Positions 51,486 to 60,065 of a stretch of 64,000 nt of DNA are shown in pieces. Position numbers and translations under genes: made by a program. A model generated the notes under the pieces. It was not told the origin of the DNA. It ran no database searches and worked only from the letters and a program-made list of their open reading frames with translations. The DNA comes from CALHVX01 sp964640725 (GTDB taxonomy: Bacteria; Pseudomonadota; Gammaproteobacteria; Pseudomonadales; Azotimanducaceae): the NCBI GenBank assembly GCA_964640725.1, contig CAZXIJ010000001.1, forward strand, positions 124,001 to 188,000. The letters run 5' to 3'. Each line of letters begins with the position of its first letter. Within the stretch, counting starts at the first letter, position 1.

Positions 51486-52863
51486 AGTACCGCCCTAGCT
51501 GCCAATCGTTGACGTGCCGCTCGTACTCCCGGCTTTCCCAGTCCCGGGTCCGGGCAAAGTGATCGACCCAGCCATCGCCGAAGGCAGCGCGCGCGGCCTC
51601 GCAGGCCGCGAAACGCGCGGTCGCTTCCCGCAGCGTTGCGGGAAACTGCATCTGCGCCGGCAGCGATTCCGTGATCGCGTAGGCGTTGCCGGTCACCGGC
51701 GCCGGCGGCGTCAGCGCCTGCTCAATGCCCAGCCGCATCGCCGCCGCCATGGCCGCCGCAACCAGGTAGGGATTGGAGTCTGCCCCGGGGACTCGCACTT
51801 CCAGCCGCTGGCCCTCGCCGCCAGGAATCAGCCGCACCGCCGCCGTGCGGTTTTCGACCCCCCAGGTGGCGGCCGTGGGCGCCCAGGCGCCGGGCACCAG
51901 CCGGGTGTAGCTGTTGATCGTGGGGGCCAGCATGACCAGCCACTGCGGCAGATACTTCAGCACCCCGGCGAGCGCCTGGCGCTGCAGCTCGCTCATGCCA
52001 TGCTCGGCATCCGGAGCAGAGAAGCGATTGCTGCCATCGCCGCCAATCAGCGAGCAGTGGAAGTGACCGCTCTGGCCCGGAACCGCCATGGACCACTTCG
52101 CCATGAAGGTGGCGATGAGCTGCCGTCGGGCAAAGTAGCTTTTGGCAAAGGTCTTGAAGAGCGCCGCCCGGTCAGCGCCCTCAAGCCCGTCCGCAGGCGC
52201 CAGGGCCGCCTCCCAGACCCCGGGACCGGTCTCCGTATGCAGCCCTTCCAGCGGACAGCGCAGTGCTTCGGCCTCGCTCATCAAATCGCCAAACAGCTCG
52301 GCGTGGGTCGCAGTCCGCAGCGCGGAGTAGCCGAAATTGCCTGGGGTCAGAGGCACCAACTCGCGGTAGCCCTTGTCGCGCACGGAGCGCGCGGTCTCGT
52401 CAAATACAAAGAACTCGTACTCGAAGCCGCTGCGCAGGGTCAGCCCCCCGGGCCCGCACTGCGCGAGCGCGCCCAGCGCCTGCTCGAGCAGGCGCCGCGG
52501 GCATGGCGGCGGCGCGTCTCCCGCCTCGGCCGGCTCGAACTGGGCCAGAAACTGCGGACAGTGCTCGTCTTCGAGCCAGCGCTCAGTCTCGACGCGCAGC
52601 CGGAACGGCACATCGGGAAAGCCCCGGTGCCAGCCGCTGTAGCCGGCTTCCCCCGGAAGCTCGTACAGCACGTCGTCCAGATCCCAGCCAAACACGCAGT
52701 CGCACCAGCCGCCGCCCGTCTCCAGCAGCTTGCTGAATTTGGCCAGGGACAGGTACTTGCCGCGCAACACCCCATCCACATCGGTAAAGACGACCTTGAC
52801 CCGCTGGCAGCCTCGAGACCGGTACTCGTCCAGTCTCTGCGCTGCCTTCTCTGCCGTGTCCAT
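51472..52863 (-). CDS. Glutamine synthetase family ligase, probably gamma-glutamylpolyamine synthetase-like
   Basis: A 463-residue type I glutamine-synthetase fold enzyme. Conserved text: FTDVDGVLRGKYLSLAKF, the glutamate-binding VPGQSGHFHCSL, and NSYTRLVPGAWAPTAATWG followed by NRTAAVRL, the version found in PuuA-like ligases rather than in true GlnA (no adenylylation loop). It would join glutamate to an amine using ATP. An in-frame GTG at 52875 gives four more residues and is equally possible. Two DnaA-box-like sequences lie directly upstream. Confidence 0.82.
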   Translation of the reverse strand: MDTAEKAAQRLDEYRSRGCQRVKVVFTDVDGVLRGKYLSLAKFSKLLETGGGWCDCVFGWDLDDVLYELPGEAGYSGWHRGFPDVPFRLRVETERWLEDEHCPQFLAQFEPAEAGDAPPPCPRRLLEQALGALAQCGPGGLTLRSGFEYEFFVFDETARSVRDKGYRELVPLTPGNFGYSALRTATHAELFGDLMSEAEALRCPLEGLHTETGPGVWEAALAPADGLEGADRAALFKTFAKSYFARRQLIATFMAKWSMAVPGQSGHFHCSLIGGDGSNRFSAPDAEHGMSELQRQALAGVLKYLPQWLVMLAPTINSYTRLVPGAWAPTAATWGVENRTAAVRLIPGGEGQRLEVRVPGADSNPYLVAAAMAAAMRLGIEQALTPPAPVTGNAYAITESLPAQMQFPATLREATARFAACEAARAAFGDGWVDHFARTRDWESREYERHVNDWQLGRYFELI

Positions 52864-52877
52864 CTTTGTTCTCACGC

Positions 52878-52898
52878 TGTGGATAACTCTGAGGATAA
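52878..52898. promoter_or_regulatory. Two DnaA-box-like repeats upstream of the ligase gene
   Basis: TGTGGATAA (52878-52886; minus strand TTATCCACA, the consensus DnaA box) and TGAGGATAA (52890-52898; one mismatch), with a 12-base period. They lie 15-35 bases upstream of the ATG at 52863 and are followed by AT-rich DNA (52950-52985). A chance match or a local DnaA-regulated promoter is possible; this is not an origin. Confidence 0.4.
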
Positions 52899-53068
52899 CT
52901 GCAGTCGGGAAGGCTGAGAAGAAGGCCCCAGGCGGCGCTGGAGCAGCCCTTTGAAAATATATTCTTTCTTATTTTCAGTAAGTTACCGACAACAAGGGTT
53001 CGTCCCGGAGACCGGCCGGGTCAAAATATGGCAAGAAATCGTCTTATTGCGCAGCTGTGCACAACTGC

Positions 53069-53347
53069 CTATTCGGACTGGTCTGCCGGCAGCCGAATCG
53101 CGGTCTCCGGGGCGGTGAAGGGCGCAAGCTCCGTGAACACGGCCGGATCAAGACGCCAATCCCGCGCGTCAGGCATGACCCGGTCGCCGAGCTTTTCCGA
53201 TTTCAGCTGGTCCTGGACCACCTCCGCCGGCTCCGGTGCCGGCTCGCCGGCCAACGCGCTGCCAGCCAGGCCCCAGGTACCGAGCAACAGGAGGACAGAC
53301 ACGCGGCGTTTGCCGGCCTGTGCGATCGAGCAACGGTCAGTATGCAT
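53069..53347 (-). CDS. Small exported protein at the end of the TPS-kinase operon
   Basis: A 92-residue protein with a basic N-terminus, a hydrophobic signal segment (VSVLLLLGTWGLAGSALAGE) and a short acidic mature region of about 60 residues (EPAEVVQDQLKSEKLGDRVM). Its ATG overlaps the transporter stop by 11 bases, so it is translationally coupled to the TpsB gene. It is far too short, and lacks the haemagglutinin activity domain, for a TpsA passenger. It might be an accessory periplasmic factor of the transporter. No family recognised. Confidence 0.65.
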   Translation of the reverse strand: MHTDRCSIAQAGKRRVSVLLLLGTWGLAGSALAGEPAPEPAEVVQDQLKSEKLGDRVMPDARDWRLDPAVFTELAPFTAPETAIRLPADQSE

Positions 53348-55361
53348 ATTGAAGCTTCCAGTAGAGCTGCGGGCCAGGCGCATCGATCGGCGGTGACCCG
53401 TCGCCGGCAATCGGCAGCGCGAAGCTGAGCCGGCTGGTAAAGGCCTCCGCCCAATCGGCATCCCAGCCCACGCCGAGAGAGGTCAGCTGGGCCCAGGGCT
53501 CATCGCGATCGTTCTCGCCGTTGCCGTAGGCTGCGTCCAGGAAGGTGACAAACTCGCCCACGCGCAGGGGAAAGCGCAACTCGAGCGCCAGGTTCACCGC
53601 CCGGTCCGCCAGAAACTGGGTGCGTTCAAAGCCGCGGCCCAGGTGTGGCCCGCCCAGGCTCATGGAACGCGTTGCGGGCAGTTCTGAGCCGGCGTACTGC
53701 AGCTGCCAGCGCACCGCGAACTTCTGTTCTCCGGGCAACAGCGGCAAGGAGACAGGTTTCCACAGCCGGCCCCAGGCTGCCAGCCGCAGGAACCCGCGGT
53801 CCTGTCCCGGGGCTTCGCCAGAGAAAATCCGGCCATGTTCAATGGCAGCGCCGCCGCGCAGGGACAGGCGTGCGCGATCCCACAGCCGGTGACCGGTAAA
53901 CGCGAGATTGGCAAAGGCAAACCGCTGGTTGTCGAACTCGCGCCAGCTCAAATCGTGCACGCCAACGTTGAGCCGGGCGTGGGCGCTGGAGGTGCGCGTC
54001 TGCCAGTAGCTGCGGCGCAGGCCAAACTCCAGCAAGCGGCTGTCGCCATCAAGATCGGCGTCAACACCGCGCACGCTGTCGAAATCGTAACGGTTGTTGC
54101 CAACAAAAAACTCCAGCCGGTAGGGCGACCGGCGGATCGGCATTTCGTAGCGGCCCCAGAACTGCTGCTGGGCCAGGGGGTCAAAGCTGGTTCGCATGCC
54201 CAGCTCCAGCACATCCCCCAGCTGCCAGGGATTGCGCCACATCAGCCGCGCGCCCAGCCGCTCTTCGCCGGTATCGTCGAGACCGTGATTGTCGATCTGC
54301 AACAGGCCAGCGAACGCACGCTCTTCCAGCACGTCCAGGGTCAGCGCCGTTGCGCCGACCGCCGTGTCTGGCGCCAGGGATGCCTGGGTTCGCAGCCCCG
54401 GCAGCTGGCTGATGCGGAACAGCCGCGTCTCGAGCTGCCCCTTGTTCAGGACCTGGCCGCGCAGATCAGCAAGTTCTTCCTGAATCAGCGTCTCCATGGG
54501 GCCATTCACGGTCACGGAGCCGAGCGTGCCCGGGAGCAGCGCGAGCTTGACCACGCCGTCCTCGACCTGCTGTTCCGGCAGATAGACCTCTGCCAGAAAA
54601 TAGCCCTGATTGCGGATGTAACGCTGCACCACTTCGGCCACTTCTTCCAGCTCGCGCACAGAGATGCCCCGACGCTGCTTCTGGGTCGAGATCAGGTCCA
54701 GCAGGGCCTGGGACTCCTGTGCGCTCAGCGCCGCGTCCTGCTCGTGCACGCCGAAGGCGCTCAGCAGCCGCCCCAGCTCCTGCAGCTCTGGCGCGCTGAA
54801 GCCGTGCGGGCCCAGCGCGTGACGGGCTTCGATCTGTGCCAACGCCCGCAACACTTCGTCGTTGACATCCACCGGGCTGAGGTTGCTGTAGCGCGCCACG
54901 CCGCGCTCGTCGCTCAGGCCCGGGAGCCGGATGCCGGTAATCTGCAGCCGCTCGCTGGTGGCCGGGTTGGGATCGCGATCGCGAACCGCGGGGATGCTCG
55001 CCGCCTGCGCGGGCACCGTTGCCAGCAGCGCTGTTGCAGCCACCAGCAGCAACAGCAGCCCCGGCACCAGCAAGCGACGCCAGCGGCCAGCGCGCGAGCG
55101 CACCACCGGCGCTGTCAGGTCGGCATCGTTCGCCGCTTGCATGGCCAGAGCGGGGCCGGCGAGGCGGCGAGCGGTGATGTCGCCCGTGCGCAAGGTGTCG
55201 TCCCGCCGCTGCGTATCTTCGGTGGCCGGCTGCCGGGCAAAGCGCTCAATGATCTCGGCACGGGCGCGCCGGTAGTCGCGCTTGCTGCATTCGCCGGCAC
55301 GGTAGGCCCGGGCGACGCGGCGCAGGTGAACGGCATCTGGCGATAGTTTCAGCAATCCCAC
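53337..55361 (-). CDS. ShlB/FhaC-type two-partner secretion transporter with cytoplasmic N-terminal extension
   Basis: A 674-residue protein. Residues 1 to about 95 are soluble and charged, with a SHOCT-like segment (VARAYRAGECSKRDYRRARA); a membrane segment (LLVPGLLLLLVAATALLATV) follows at about 97-118 in place of a normal cleavable signal peptide; then an ordered POTRA region (VNGPMETLIQEELADLRGQ) and a 16-strand ShlB barrel ending in AY, with GGPHLGRGFER near the L6 loop and the barrel closing strands after GVGWDADWAE. The family secretes large TpsA proteins across the outer membrane. GTG start adjoins the kinase stop; GGGGAAG precedes it. Confidence 0.82.
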   Translation of the reverse strand: MGLLKLSPDAVHLRRVARAYRAGECSKRDYRRARAEIIERFARQPATEDTQRRDDTLRTGDITARRLAGPALAMQAANDADLTAPVVRSRAGRWRRLLVPGLLLLLVAATALLATVPAQAASIPAVRDRDPNPATSERLQITGIRLPGLSDERGVARYSNLSPVDVNDEVLRALAQIEARHALGPHGFSAPELQELGRLLSAFGVHEQDAALSAQESQALLDLISTQKQRRGISVRELEEVAEVVQRYIRNQGYFLAEVYLPEQQVEDGVVKLALLPGTLGSVTVNGPMETLIQEELADLRGQVLNKGQLETRLFRISQLPGLRTQASLAPDTAVGATALTLDVLEERAFAGLLQIDNHGLDDTGEERLGARLMWRNPWQLGDVLELGMRTSFDPLAQQQFWGRYEMPIRRSPYRLEFFVGNNRYDFDSVRGVDADLDGDSRLLEFGLRRSYWQTRTSSAHARLNVGVHDLSWREFDNQRFAFANLAFTGHRLWDRARLSLRGGAAIEHGRIFSGEAPGQDRGFLRLAAWGRLWKPVSLPLLPGEQKFAVRWQLQYAGSELPATRSMSLGGPHLGRGFERTQFLADRAVNLALELRFPLRVGEFVTFLDAAYGNGENDRDEPWAQLTSLGVGWDADWAEAFTSRLSFALPIAGDGSPPIDAPGPQLYWKLQYAY

Positions 55362-58013
55362 TCAGCGCTTCCCCAACTCGCGAACCAGGCGGAAACCGGC
55401 AGTACCCGGCGCAACATCCGCTGCCGCTCGCACCGTACGTGGCGTGCAGCTGGCCAGGGGGTCGGCAAAAGAACCGCCCACGGCCTGGTAGCCGCCGTCG
55501 CCGGCAACCACCCATTCCTGCACGTTACCAGCCGCGTTCAGCAGCCCGAACTCGTTCTGCACGCCGGCCCCGGCTGCGACCGCTGTGCCGCCGCGAATGA
55601 CCGTTTCGGTGCTGAGGACGCAGTTGCGGTTCGGGTCCAGGGAGTCGCCGGCAGCACGCTGCCACTCAGCCAGCGTTGGCAGCCGGTAGCGATAGCCGAC
55701 CTGTCCCGACAGCCACTGCGCGTACGCTGTGGCTTCCGCTGCCGAGACGCCCAGCACCGGCAGGTCCGCATCGCCAAGGGCCGTGCAAGCGGCCGATGCC
55801 CGGTCCGTCGCCGCGCAGAAGCGTCCGAAATCGGCCAGCCGCAGCTCGCTTTTCTGGATTGCGAAAGGCCGGCCAGCCGCCGTCGCCGGCGGAATCACAA
55901 CCAGCTTGGCGCCGGGCGTGCCATCGGGAAAACGATCGACGCAGTAGCCGCTGCGCCCACTCTGAGCGCCGTTGCCCACCAGATAGCTGGGCACACAGGG
56001 GTCGAGCCGGACCTTGGCCGTCGCCGGCAAAGCGCCAAAGGTCTGCAGTGCCAGCGATTGAAAGTCCGTGGCGCGGTCTGGGTCTGCCACCGACAGCTCC
56101 TGCACGCACGCCGCAAAGGCGGTGTCGAGCCGGCCCAGCGCCCGTTTGGCCAGCCCGGGAAACTCCTGGTCGAGCTCCGCCAGATGCCGTTGCACAACTG
56201 CCGGCTCCAGGCTCAGACAGCTGTCGCCAACCAGGTTCTGGACGGCCGCGTCGTACTCTTGCGACATATCGGCCGTAAGCCGCGCAGCTTCTGCCTGCGC
56301 CTGCTCGCGGCGGGCGCGGACCAGGGCGTTCTGCAGCGAGATCAGTGCCGGCTGCAAGAACATGACGGGGCGCAGAACCTCAAGCGTCGCGTCGGCGGCA
56401 TCGAACAGCCCGGCCTCGGTCAGCGCCTGCGTTTCCGCAGCCAGCGCCTCGACCACTTCCAGCTCCAGCTCGGCCCAGCGCGTCGATTCCGGCAGGGCTT
56501 CCCGGGCTTCTGCCAGGGCGGCGCGCAGCGCGCTGAGCCAGGCCAGGGAGGCAGCGGTATCGGGCGTTTCCGGGCGCGCCAACCGCTGGACGATGCGCGC
56601 TTCGTAGCGTGACTCGAGCCACTCCACAGCAGCATCGACCGCCAGGTAGCGATCCGCTGCCTGGTACAGGGCGAGGGCGATCTCAATGTCGTCGCTATCT
56701 TGAATCGCGTCCAGCGAGCGGGCCGCCATGGCGTCCTTGAACTCGGGGCTCTGGTCGGCGCCACCCTCCAGCGTGCCCAGGGTATCCAGCTCCGCCCGGG
56801 CGCGGTCGTGCCAGGCCAGGTCGATCACCGGTTCAGCAAGCAACGCCTCGACGCGCTCCACCTGGGCATCAAGCAGCGTCGTGGTACGGACTTCTTCCTT
56901 GACCGTGTCGATGACCGCGTCTTCTCGGAAGTAGCTGAACGCCAGGGCGACACAGAACGCAATCAGTGCCACCACGGCGGTCCGCGAACGCCAGGCTGGC
57001 GGCTCGAAAAATGCCTGTTGCAGGGACTCGAGGCCGAGCGGGCGGTCGCTGCGGTTAAAGCGCAAGCATCGGGACAGCTCTCGCCACTGACGCCCACTCA
57101 GCCGCCGGGGCCGGTCCGGACGCATGTTTTCCGCCGCCGCGTCCTTGGCCGACATGCGGCCATAGGGATGGTGACCGGTCAGAACCAGGTAAAGCACCAC
57201 CCCCAGGGAGTAGATGTCGTCTCGAACTTCGGCGTTGTCGCCGTTGAGCATTTCGCGGCTGGCATAGGCGGGCGTCAGCGCCGCCAGCCGCTTGGGATCG
57301 AACAGCGTGTTGTCGTCGGGGGTGACGCTGTGGTTGACCTGCACAGCCCGGGCGATCCCGAAGTCCAGAATCTTCGAGTGATGGGACGGCGAGACGAACA
57401 CGTTGCCAGGCTTGAAGTCGGCATGCACGACCCCCGCCTCGTGAGCGTGGCGCAGCCCGGACAGCAGCCCGCGGATAATCGGCCAGGCGATCTCGTCGGG
57501 CAGCCCATCGGGAAACTGCCGGATCAGCTCCGTCAGCTCCTGCCCCTCAAGCAGCTCCATGGTCAGGAACGGCACGTCGCCGTCCTTGTCAAAGTCGAAG
57601 ATGGAGACAATGTTCGGGTGCGACAGGCTCTGCGACTTGGACGCTTCGCGCTCCAGGGCGATAAACGCCTCCGGGTGTTTCCGGAAGTCGGCGTTCAGCA
57701 CCTTGACGGCGACATAGGGATGCCGATCCTGCGCCTCGACCTTGCGCAGGTCTCTGGCCCGGAACACGGTGCCCATACCGCCACTGCCCAGCTTGCGGTC
57801 CAGCACGAAGCGCTGCTTGAGCACCTGCGGCGCGCGGCCGTCGGTGCCCGACAGGGACAGGCCGTCTGCGCTGCCCGGCAGATTCGACGGGGGCCCGGGC
57901 GCGAGGCTCTGATCCTGCTGGCCACCGACCCGCGACGGGGCATCGCCAAGCTGATCGTTAGCCGACCCGTCCGGGGGTAGCCGCAATACGGTGATGTCCT
58001 TTTCGTCGCTCAT
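55362..58013 (-). CDS. Transmembrane Ser/Thr protein kinase with periplasmic FGE-like domain
   Basis: An 883-residue protein. Kinase domain at about 69-335: GSGGMG loop, VAVKVL with K104, catalytic VVHADFKPGN (H-A-D instead of H-R-D, D199 kept), and LDFGIA (D217). A membrane helix follows at about 344-361, then a helical region to about 680, then a C-terminal SUMF1/FGE-like domain (YRLPTLAEWQRAAG, LLNAAGNVQEWV, GGSFADPLASC, GFRLVRELGKR). Eight cysteines in the last 270 residues fit a disulfide-bonded periplasmic part. Of the two FGE copper-site cysteines only the second is kept. Between PP2C and TpsB genes in one operon. Confidence 0.85.
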   Translation of the reverse strand: MSDEKDITVLRLPPDGSANDQLGDAPSRVGGQQDQSLAPGPPSNLPGSADGLSLSGTDGRAPQVLKQRFVLDRKLGSGGMGTVFRARDLRKVEAQDRHPYVAVKVLNADFRKHPEAFIALEREASKSQSLSHPNIVSIFDFDKDGDVPFLTMELLEGQELTELIRQFPDGLPDEIAWPIIRGLLSGLRHAHEAGVVHADFKPGNVFVSPSHHSKILDFGIARAVQVNHSVTPDDNTLFDPKRLAALTPAYASREMLNGDNAEVRDDIYSLGVVLYLVLTGHHPYGRMSAKDAAAENMRPDRPRRLSGRQWRELSRCLRFNRSDRPLGLESLQQAFFEPPAWRSRTAVVALIAFCVALAFSYFREDAVIDTVKEEVRTTTLLDAQVERVEALLAEPVIDLAWHDRARAELDTLGTLEGGADQSPEFKDAMAARSLDAIQDSDDIEIALALYQAADRYLAVDAAVEWLESRYEARIVQRLARPETPDTAASLAWLSALRAALAEAREALPESTRWAELELEVVEALAAETQALTEAGLFDAADATLEVLRPVMFLQPALISLQNALVRARREQAQAEAARLTADMSQEYDAAVQNLVGDSCLSLEPAVVQRHLAELDQEFPGLAKRALGRLDTAFAACVQELSVADPDRATDFQSLALQTFGALPATAKVRLDPCVPSYLVGNGAQSGRSGYCVDRFPDGTPGAKLVVIPPATAAGRPFAIQKSELRLADFGRFCAATDRASAACTALGDADLPVLGVSAAEATAYAQWLSGQVGYRYRLPTLAEWQRAAGDSLDPNRNCVLSTETVIRGGTAVAAGAGVQNEFGLLNAAGNVQEWVVAGDGGYQAVGGSFADPLASCTPRTVRAAADVAPGTAGFRLVRELGKR

Positions 58014-58026
58014 GATTGCGATGGGC

Positions 58027-58758
58027 TCAGACGGCGCCGCCGCTGACATCTCGCGCCAGCACAAAAGACACGTTGTCGTTCGCTGCCCCGGCGAGCACGC
58101 CGTCAAGGAGCCGATCTGAGGCTTTCTGCAGCGCCGGCTCAGACATGGCCCCGGCTATTTCGCCAAGGGTCAGCTCTCGATACAAACCGTCTGTGCAAAG
58201 CATGTAGGTGTCTCCGGGCCGCACATCAAACAGCGCCACATCCAGCGTCAAGCCAGCCTGGCCGCCCACGGCCCGGGTGATGACATTCGTGTCCGCCGCC
58301 AGCGCCTCAGCTTCTGTCACCGCGCCGATATCCAGCAGATCAGAGATCGGGTTGTGATCCCGGGTGATCTGCGCCAGCACGCCTTCCCGCCGCCGATACA
58401 GCCGGCTGTCGCCCGCCCACAACGCAACGGCTGCGTCAGCGTGCACCAGCAACGCCACAACAGTACTGCCAACGGTCGCACCACCGCAAAGCTGCTCGGC
58501 GTGCAACCGCAACTCTTCGTTGACCGCCAGCAACGTATCTTCTACCTGATCCACGCGCTGCGCCAGCGACCCGCGCAGCTGCAACCGGTCCAGGGCGCGG
58601 CAGATCGTCTGGCTGGCAACGTCGCCGGCGCTGTGTCCGCCCATGCCGTCCGCCACTACCCACAAGCCGTCTTCCGCCCGGGACAGCACGGCATCTTCGT
58701 TACAGGGCCGCCGATTCCCCGGATGGCTGCGCTCATCGCTGCGCCAGGCGAAAGTCAT
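58027..58758 (-). CDS. PP2C-family Ser/Thr phosphatase
   Basis: A 243-residue soluble phosphatase. Metal-binding residues are in RRPCNEDAV, VVADGMGGHSAGDVAS, LCTDGLYRELTLGE and AANDNVSFVL, so all four PP2C motifs are present and activity is expected. It should reverse the action of the kinase coded 13 bases downstream. Its start overlaps the FHA stop (ATGA). Similar kinase/phosphatase/FHA trios govern type VI secretion in other bacteria, but no T6SS gene is seen here. Confidence 0.88.
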   Translation of the reverse strand: MTFAWRSDERSHPGNRRPCNEDAVLSRAEDGLWVVADGMGGHSAGDVASQTICRALDRLQLRGSLAQRVDQVEDTLLAVNEELRLHAEQLCGGATVGSTVVALLVHADAAVALWAGDSRLYRRREGVLAQITRDHNPISDLLDIGAVTEAEALAADTNVITRAVGGQAGLTLDVALFDVRPGDTYMLCTDGLYRELTLGEIAGAMSEPALQKASDRLLDGVLAGAANDNVSFVLARDVSGGAV

Positions 58759-59093
58759 CGCTCAGTCACCACCCGGTAGTGCACGGCGGTCTCGCGGTTC
58801 AGGGGCTCGCCGAGCGCGATCCAGCCCTGACCCCAAAGACGGACGCGCCCGCGTTTGCAGTGCACGACCTTGTTGTCCTCGCTTTGAACGAACGTGCCGT
58901 TCGTGGACGAGTCGCGGACGACGAAATAGTGGTCTTCCCGGCACAGGGTCAGGTGTTCCCGGGACACGTACTCACCGTCCAGGCGCAGGTCCACATCGCG
59001 CTCCCGGCCAACGACAATGCGTTCGTCGGCCTCAACGCCGAGCTGGCTCTGCTGCCAGGTCAATACTAATCGTGAAGAAGATTGCGATTCCAT
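58755..59093 (-). CDS. Stand-alone FHA domain protein
   Basis: A 112-residue protein that is essentially one forkhead-associated domain: the phosphothreonine-binding residues are in VVGRERDVD, YVSREHLTL and DSSTNGTFVQ. It would dock on phosphothreonine made by the kinase in the same operon. It is the first gene of the operon; the preceding 64-base gap to cnoX carries no convincing promoter. Confidence 0.87.
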   Translation of the reverse strand: MESQSSSRLVLTWQQSQLGVEADERIVVGRERDVDLRLDGEYVSREHLTLCREDHYFVVRDSSTNGTFVQSEDNKVVHCKRGRVRLWGQGWIALGEPLNRETAVHYRVVTER

Positions 59094-59156
59094 GGGCCAT
59101 CCAGCCGCACTAACAGCGTCGTCAGCTTAGGACAGCCCGCGCAAGCGCACTGCGCA

Positions 59157-60029
59157 TCAGTGCAGGAAGTTGAACATCCGGCGCCGGTAGCTGCCCGCGA
59201 GGGGGTGTCCCTTGCCCATCATCTCGAAGATCTGAATCATCGTGAGACGCCCAATATCGTCCTTAAACTTGCGGTCTTTCTGGAGAATCGTCAGGGCATG
59301 CTCCAGTGCCGGTTCGTAGCTGTCCAGGACGGCCAGACGAACGGCCAGCTGGTAGCGGGCTTCCAGATCATCCTCGTCAGCCGTAACCCGGGCCTCGAGG
59401 TCAGCCACCGGGGCCATGCTCAGCGCCGTTTCCAGCAGGGCGAGCCGAGCCGCCGGCCGGCCACGGCCCTCTGTGTCTTCGGGCACGCCGGCCAGCACCT
59501 GCCGGGCCTCTGCCAGGAGCTGCGCATCGCCGCCGGCAGCCCGCCGCAGCAGCACATCTGCAAGCTCGACGCGGAAACCCTGATTGTTGGGCTCCTCGTT
59601 GATCGCTTGCTGCAGCAGGGCCATGGCCTGATCGAAATCGCGCTGCTCAAGGAGCGCACCGAGCTGCGTGCGCAGCACGTCGGCCGGCGACAGGGTCAGT
59701 CCGTCCAGCAGGTCGGTCAGATCGGCATCGGTCTGCGGGCCATCCATCTGCCCCACGATCTGGCCATTGCTGACCACACGAATACTGGGCAGCGCCTGGA
59801 CCCGCAGGTGCTGAGCGAGCGCCTGATCCTGCGCCACATCCACCAGACCCAGCAGAACCTTGCCCTGATAGCGGGGCACGAGCCCTTCCAGCTGAGCTCG
59901 AGCCTGCACCGCCGGCTCCATCTGCGCCGCCCAGAACAGCAGCACCACCGGCAGCTGCGAGGAGCGCTCGACCACATCGGTCTGAAACGCTTCCGGAGTC
60001 ACTTCGAAAATTGGTTGCTGGGCTTCCAT
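59157..60029 (-). CDS. cnoX: Co-chaperone CnoX/YbbN without the CxxC pair
   Basis: A 290-residue thioredoxin-like domain (LPVVLLFWAAQMEPAVQAR) followed by tetratricopeptide-like repeats (DFDQAMALLQQAINEEPNN) and the family C-terminus DIGRLTMIQIFEMMG. The position of the CxxC reads A-A-Q-M, so no disulfide chemistry is expected, as in E. coli CnoX, which acts as a holdase. ATG 60029 is preferred over 60053. Confidence 0.85.
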   Translation of the reverse strand: MEAQQPIFEVTPEAFQTDVVERSSQLPVVLLFWAAQMEPAVQARAQLEGLVPRYQGKVLLGLVDVAQDQALAQHLRVQALPSIRVVSNGQIVGQMDGPQTDADLTDLLDGLTLSPADVLRTQLGALLEQRDFDQAMALLQQAINEEPNNQGFRVELADVLLRRAAGGDAQLLAEARQVLAGVPEDTEGRGRPAARLALLETALSMAPVADLEARVTADEDDLEARYQLAVRLAVLDSYEPALEHALTILQKDRKFKDDIGRLTMIQIFEMMGKGHPLAGSYRRRMFNFLH

Positions 60030-60065
60030 AGGGCTCGTCGCTGTCCTGGTCACTGGGCGAAGGGG

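Noticed and set aside
52878..52985. Replication origin
   Set aside because: Only two DnaA-like boxes and a short AT-rich stretch, and no dnaA, dnaN, gidA or parAB genes nearby.
53069..53347. TpsA passenger for the ShlB-like transporter
   Set aside because: Only 92 residues, no haemagglutinin activity domain or N-P-N-L/N-P-N-G-type motif.
58027..59093. Type VI secretion regulatory cluster (PppA/Fha)
   Set aside because: The kinase/phosphatase/FHA set resembles it, but no tss gene is present and the next gene is a TPS transporter.
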